From positions 372,001-436,000 of the forward strand of contig CANMIH010000002.1 of NCBI GenBank assembly GCA_947497905.1: a DNA stretch of 64,000 bases, read 5' to 3'. The notes under the pieces were generated by a model, which was not told the DNA's origin, ran no database searches, and was given only the letters and a program-made list of their open reading frames with translations. This stretch comes from an uncultured Pelagimonas sp. Its GTDB lineage: Bacteria; Pseudomonadota; Alphaproteobacteria; Rhodobacterales; Rhodobacteraceae. The position numbers and the translations under genes were made by a program. Below are positions 60,538 through 64,000 of the stretch, in pieces; position 1 is the stretch's first letter; the number at the start of each line of letters is the position of its first letter.

Positions 60538-61212
60538 TTATTCGCCCAGCTTTTCGTCCAGAGTGGCCGAAAAATCAGCATAGTTCATGTTGCTGTATTT
60601 CTGACCATTGATGATGAACGTCGGGGTCGAGGTGATATCATCGGCCTGAGCGTTCTGCTGATACCAGGTCACCAATGCGCGCAGCTTGTCACCATCGCTC
60701 AGGCAGGCTTCGAGATCGTCTTTGCCCACACCAGCCAGCAGGCCAATTTTGCGCAGCTCATCCGCAATGGCCGCCTCAGAACCGGCACGGGTCCATTCAC
60801 GCTGACCTTTGTAGAGCAGATCTGTGATGCCAAAGAATTTTTCGGGGCCACCACAGCGGGCAATCATCGATCCCCACATGCCGTATTTGTCGAAATAGAC
60901 CTCGCGGTAAACAAACTTGATTTTGCCCGTGTCGATGTAGTCTTTCTTCAGGTCTTTGTAGACGCTGCTGTGAAAGTTGGCGCAGTGCGGGCAGGTGTAA
61001 GAGGCATATTCGATCACCTCAACAGGTGCGTCAGCGTTGCCCTGAACCATTTCAACGATGCCCGAGATATCAACCTCACCGCTTGACTGGGCTACGGCTG
61101 CGCCGGGCAGGGCAAAGCCGGTCTGGGCCGGGCCGGTGCCTTGGGTGAAATACCAGGCGCCGCCGCCGATCAGTGTGACCGCAACTGCGGCTGCCGAGAT
61201 AAACCGTTTCAT
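60538..61212 (-). CDS. DsbA-family thiol oxidoreductase
   Basis: 224 residues. The ATG at 61210-61212 opens an N-terminal signal/anchor (RFISAAAVAVTLIGGGAWYF). A thioredoxin-like domain follows with the active site C74-P-H-C77 in YASYTCPHCANFH and the cis-Pro loop STPTFIINGQKY. A periplasmic DsbA/DsbG-like protein that introduces disulfides. It lies downstream of the DciA gene on the same strand, a common alphaproteobacterial order (mutY, dciA, dsbA). Confidence 0.92.
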   Translation of the reverse strand: MKRFISAAAVAVTLIGGGAWYFTQGTGPAQTGFALPGAAVAQSSGEVDISGIVEMVQGNADAPVEVIEYASYTCPHCANFHSSVYKDLKKDYIDTGKIKFVYREVYFDKYGMWGSMIARCGGPEKFFGITDLLYKGQREWTRAGSEAAIADELRKIGLLAGVGKDDLEACLSDGDKLRALVTWYQQNAQADDITSTPTFIINGQKYSNMNYADFSATLDEKLGE

Positions 61213-61228
61213 GGAGTCTTGCCTCTGC

Positions 61229-61762
61229 TTAAAATTTTGTGGGCCGGGCTTTCGCACGGCTTTGTTTCGATATGACATTTGTTGCCAGCCGTTCAAGCGC
61301 CGCGCGCAGGCTGTCATCTCCGACATCCTGTGTCACCTCGCGTGCCCGCGCCTGAGCGGCGGGATCTGGCTTGGGCTGAGCGGCTTTTGGCCGATGTACA
61401 AAATCGACCTGCCCCTGGGCAAAGCCGGTTGGGGCGGTCTGCGTGACACGGATGCGGGCAATGGCGCGATAGCCATAGACCGAATTGATGCGTTCAAGGA
61501 TTTCGCCCAGCTTCATCTGCACCAAAGGCGCGTTGGCGCCGGTGGTCAAAACCACAAGTGTCGCACCAAAACCGCCTTTTCCTCCGTAGCTTACCTCAAC
61601 GGGGCGGGTCATGGCGGCGGTGTCGGGGCCGACGATTTCTTCCCAATGGGTCAAGACACGCGACTGGGCGAATCCACGCGATTCCGTGACCGAGCGCACC
61701 CGCGACTGCACCAGCTTTGAGGTGCGGGCAAAGCCATATGTTGTGCTTTTGCGCTTGGACAT
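61229..61762 (-). CDS. DciA/DUF721-family protein
   Basis: 177 residues. The DUF721 domain (about 15-105) has GFAQSRVLTHWEEIVGPDTAAMTRPVEV and LVVLTTGANAPLVQMKLGEILERINSVYGY. DciA replaces DnaC/DnaI as the loader of the replicative helicase in many bacteria without dnaC. A charged C-terminal tail follows. The ATG at 61762 has GGA 8 nt upstream; an ATG three codons earlier lies too near the AAAGG site. It precedes the DsbA gene by 16 bp; mutY is divergent. Confidence 0.88.
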   Translation of the reverse strand: MSKRKSTTYGFARTSKLVQSRVRSVTESRGFAQSRVLTHWEEIVGPDTAAMTRPVEVSYGGKGGFGATLVVLTTGANAPLVQMKLGEILERINSVYGYRAIARIRVTQTAPTGFAQGQVDFVHRPKAAQPKPDPAAQARAREVTQDVGDDSLRAALERLATNVISKQSRAKARPTKF

Positions 61763-61848
61763 GTCTTGCATCCTTTCGTCAGGCGCTATCTTAGTGGCCA
61801 AAGTTCCGGGTGCCAGCCCCAATTGCCCGCTTTAGAGGAATCTCACAC

Positions 61849-62895
61849 TTGCGTGAACAGGCCACCGCAGACGCCCTTTTAGAGTGGTATGACCACAATG
61901 CCCGTGTGTTGCCCTGGCGGATCAGCCCGTTGGATCGGGCGCGTGACATTTGGCCCGATCCTTATCGGGTTTGGATGTCCGAGATCATGCTGCAGCAGAC
62001 GACTGTGGCGGCGGTCAAAAGCTATTTCGAGGCGTTCACTACCCGTTGGCCCACGGTCAAAGATCTGGCGGCGGCGGAAGATGCTGATGTCATGGCCGCC
62101 TGGGCCGGTCTTGGCTATTACGCCCGGGCCCGCAATCTGTTGAAATGCGCCCGCGTCGTGGCACAGGAGTTTCAGGGTCAGTTCCCGAGAGATCGCGAAA
62201 CGCTTTTGACCCTGCCCGGGGTTGGCCCCTACACCGCCGCCGCCATTGCATCGATTGCCTTTGATGCGTCAGAGACCGTGCTGGACGGCAATGTCGAACG
62301 GGTGATGGCGCGTCTGCATGATGATCACAGCCCGCTGCCCGGTGCCAAAGCCACCTTCACTGAGTATGCCGCCGCGCTGACACCAAAAGAGCGCCCCGGC
62401 GATTATGCACAGGCGGTGATGGATCTGGGGGCGACGATCTGTTCACCCAAGAACCCGGCCTGTGGGTTGTGCCCGTGGCGGAGATCCTGCGCCGCGTGGG
62501 AAGCCGGGACAGCGGCTGAGCTGCCCAAGAAAACCCCGAAGAAGAAGAAACCGACCCGGCTTGGCATTGCCTATCTTGCCCGGCGCGTCGACGGCGCGTG
62601 GCTTCTGGAGACCCGACCAGAGAGCGGATTGCTGGGGGGCATGCTGGGCTGGCCCGGATCTGAATGGGGCGAAGAGCCCCCCGTCGAGAACGCCCCCATT
62701 CGGGCCGAGTGGAAAACTCTGGAAGGTGAGGCTCGGCACACCTTCACCCATTTCCATCTGAGGCTGACGGTCAAAACGGCGCTTGTGCCAATGGAGCGTG
62801 CACCACATCGCGGGGCGTTTGTGGAAGAAGAGGAGTTTGACCGCGAAAACCTGCCCACGGTGATGCGCAAAGCCTTTGATCTGTTGAAAGGCTAA
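61849..62895 (+). CDS. mutY: MutY, A/G-specific adenine glycosylase
   Basis: 348 residues. Helix-hairpin-helix glycosylase with WMSEIMLQQTTVAAV (catalytic Glu), TLPGVGPYTAAAIASIAFD and VLDGNVERVMARL (catalytic Asp). The 4Fe-4S ligands are CSPKNPACGLCPWRRSC. A NUDIX-like C-terminal domain recognises 8-oxoG (GGMLGWPGSEW). It removes A opposite 8-oxoguanine. The likely start is the TTG at 61849 (GAGG 10 nt before, matching family N-termini); the GTG at 61810 would add 13 residues. Confidence 0.93.
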   Translation: MREQATADALLEWYDHNARVLPWRISPLDRARDIWPDPYRVWMSEIMLQQTTVAAVKSYFEAFTTRWPTVKDLAAAEDADVMAAWAGLGYYARARNLLKCARVVAQEFQGQFPRDRETLLTLPGVGPYTAAAIASIAFDASETVLDGNVERVMARLHDDHSPLPGAKATFTEYAAALTPKERPGDYAQAVMDLGATICSPKNPACGLCPWRRSCAAWEAGTAAELPKKTPKKKKPTRLGIAYLARRVDGAWLLETRPESGLLGGMLGWPGSEWGEEPPVENAPIRAEWKTLEGEARHTFTHFHLRLTVKTALVPMERAPHRGAFVEEEEFDRENLPTVMRKAFDLLKG

Positions 62896-62899
62896 GCTC

Positions 62900-63652
62900 A
62901 TGTCGTGGCGATGGGGGATATTTCTCTGCGCGATGATCCTCGCCACCATTCTGGGGGCGACGGCATTCAAACCCTATGTGATCTCGGGATATGGGCGTTT
63001 GACCGGTGTGCCGAGAGAAATAACTGAAATTCGCGCGAGGGTGCTGCCTAAGTTGCAGCGCGAGATGCGGGCGAAGGGTCTGACCCTTGGAGCGCCCAGT
63101 TTTATCCGCATCTTTAAGGAAGAGAACCAGTTGGAAGTCTGGATCGACGCCGGGGCCCAGTATCAGCGGTTCAAAACCTATGAGATCTGCAATTATTCGG
63201 GCGATTTGGGGCCGAAACTCAAAGAGGGGGATGGCCAATCCCCCGAAGGGTTCTATCGTGTGAGTGCCGCGGCGATGAACCCAAACAGCAGCTATCACCT
63301 GTCGTTCAATCTCGGCTTTCCCAATGCCTTTGATCAGGCCCAAGGGCGTACGGGTAGTTTTCTGATGGTGCATGGCGATTGTCTGTCGATTGGCTGCTAC
63401 GCCATGACAGACGCCGGTATCGAAGAAATTTATCTGATCGTCGAAGCCGCACAACAGGCCGGGCAGACCGAGGTGCCGGTTCATGCCTTTCCTTTCCACA
63501 TGACGGCTAAACGTCTGGCACGTGAGGCGGAAAACCCGTGGCTGGGATATTGGCACACCCTGCAAGAGGGCTACGCGCTGTTCGAGATCCACAAACGCCC
63601 CCCGCAGGTGACGGTTGTGGGGGCGGAGTATCGGTTCGACGTTGGGCAGTAG
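62900..63652 (+). CDS. YafK-type L,D-transpeptidase
   Basis: 250 residues. An N-terminal hydrophobic segment (WGIFLCAMILATILGATAF) acts as signal/anchor. The YkuD-fold catalytic segment has H158 and C166 in MVHGDCLSIGCYAMTD, with GDGQSPEGFYRV before it, as in murein L,D-transpeptidase YafK (DpaA). It acts on peptidoglycan or its lipoprotein links in the periplasm. It starts 4 bp after the mutY stop, so the two are co-transcribed. Confidence 0.9.
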   Translation: MSWRWGIFLCAMILATILGATAFKPYVISGYGRLTGVPREITEIRARVLPKLQREMRAKGLTLGAPSFIRIFKEENQLEVWIDAGAQYQRFKTYEICNYSGDLGPKLKEGDGQSPEGFYRVSAAAMNPNSSYHLSFNLGFPNAFDQAQGRTGSFLMVHGDCLSIGCYAMTDAGIEEIYLIVEAAQQAGQTEVPVHAFPFHMTAKRLAREAENPWLGYWHTLQEGYALFEIHKRPPQVTVVGAEYRFDVGQ

Positions 63653-63667
63653 CGGCAAACCCCGTGC

Positions 63668-63725
63668 CCGGATGCAGGCCGGGCAGCCCCCGACCGCCCC
63701 CATGGGCGGGGGCTTCACCCCCACC
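63668..63725 (+). repeat. Degenerate GC-hairpin element
   Basis: Sequence around CCGGGCAGCCCCCGACCGCCCCC-type runs with a CCGCCCCC-atg-GGCGGGGGC hairpin resembles the first half of the copy at 50961-51023. The GAGTATTTTT half is missing. Possibly a decayed copy; it could also terminate the L,D-transpeptidase transcript. Confidence 0.35.
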
Positions 63726-63757
63726 CGCGGTCAATGGCTTCCCTAAGTGGCGATTCA

Positions 63758-63813
63758 TGACCTTGCAACAAGGGGTAAGCCGCGCAATTGATTTGACCTT
63801 GCGCAAGGCGTAA
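63758..63813. promoter_or_regulatory. Twin operator-like palindromes
   Basis: TGACCTTG-caa-CAAGGGGTAA (63758-63778) and TGACCTTGCGCAAGGCGTAA (63794-63813) are two versions of one motif, 36 bp apart. The second contains the perfect palindrome CCTTGCGCAAGG and overlaps TTGACC, a good -35. They sit 63-118 bp upstream of the gene starting at 63876. Symmetric sites overlapping a -35 are typical of MerR- or TetR-type control. Confidence 0.5.
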
Positions 63814-63875
63814 AAGCTTTTCTTGGGAGATATCTGTTACCACGTTACACTGCGGCAAAAAATCGGAGCAGTCCC

Positions 63876-64000
63876 ATGATCCCGGCCCAACAGGTTGCAC
63901 GTTTCTCTTCGGCCTTGCCGTTTTTCCTGTCTGTTATTCTGATCCCTCTGGTCTGGATCGGTGCGATACTGGGCGGATGGTGGGTGATCGTCACGCCTTT
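63876..64000 (+). CDS. Membrane protein, N-terminal part only (possible alkane 1-monooxygenase)
   Basis: Frame open to the right edge; 41 codons visible. The ATG has GGAG 7 nt upstream. The visible part has a short polar start (MIPAQQVARFSSALP) and then a hydrophobic helix pair (FFLSVILIPLVWIGAILGGWWVIVTPF). This start resembles roseobacterial alkane 1-monooxygenases, but 41 residues are too few to decide. Confidence 0.55.
   Translation, partial: MIPAQQVARFSSALPFFLSVILIPLVWIGAILGGWWVIVTP

Overview
The window looks like chromosomal DNA of a Roseobacter-group (Rhodobacterales, Alphaproteobacteria) bacterium. The evidence is the high GC content, the gene neighbourhoods (C-P lyase phn cluster, DsbA/DciA/MutY, GST/QueG, RsfS/RlmH), a two-module ALDH16-type aldehyde dehydrogenase, and a GC-hairpin/GAGTATTTT intergenic element that I remember from this family. 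The species cannot be fixed from sequence alone. I see no rRNA, no CRISPR array and no intact insertion sequence. There is one tRNA, tRNA-Arg(CCU).

Layout. 0-11 kb holds phosphonate (C-P lyase) catabolism: phnF facing phnGHI, an EamA-type transporter, then phnJKLN, a DUF1045 gene and phnM, with a second PhnM-like gene cut by the left edge. Two Pho-box-like sites lie about 90 bp upstream of phnG and of the transporter, and PhnF-type half-sites lie beside phnG. 11-16.5 kb holds a YcaQ/AlkX-type DNA glycosylase with a LacI regulator, the tRNA-Arg, a roughly 1 kb low-GC tract with hairpins and a possible 53-residue peptide gene, and a LysR/SDR divergent pair. 16.5-21.3 kb is purine (urate) catabolism: HIU hydrolase, a PuuE-UraD fusion, ureidoglycine aminohydrolase, ureidoglycolate lyase and an NCS2 permease. 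21.4-25.8 kb holds small lineage-type genes, including a probable membrane-anchored winged-helix regulator, and smpB. 25.9-35 kb holds sulfurtransferase/aminotransferase, a LuxR solo, NIPSNAP/ABM/ArsR genes, a DUF6492-like gene and deoC with ALDH16. 35-48.7 kb holds rsfS-rlmH, uppP, gltD-gltB, trmL, mtgA, an M15 peptidase, a serine protease whose ribosome binding site sits in a hairpin, and a chemoreceptor. 49-64 kb holds a nucleoside hydrolase, a GST (FzlA-like?), queG, a candidate CCUCCUCCC-motif sRNA, msrB-msrA, a methyltransferase, fadH, a saccharopine dehydrogenase pair, DsbA, DciA, mutY, an L,D-transpeptidase and the start of a membrane protein that leaves the window.

How the parts fit. 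The phn block would convert alkylphosphonates to ribose phosphates and release phosphate under PhoB/PhnF control. Its transporter phnCDE is not in view and may lie to the left. The urate block runs from hydroxyisourate to glyoxylate and urea but lacks, within the window, urate oxidase and allantoate amidohydrolase. deoC and ALDH16 together would take deoxyribose 5-phosphate to acetaldehyde and on to acetate.

The items I would look at first are the hairpin over the protease start, the membrane-anchored winged-helix gene, the candidate anti-Shine-Dalgarno sRNA next to msrBA, the twin Pho boxes, the structured convergent spacer at 11.1-11.4 kb, and the tRNA-adjacent low-GC tract. No completely new multi-gene system is demonstrated by this sequence.
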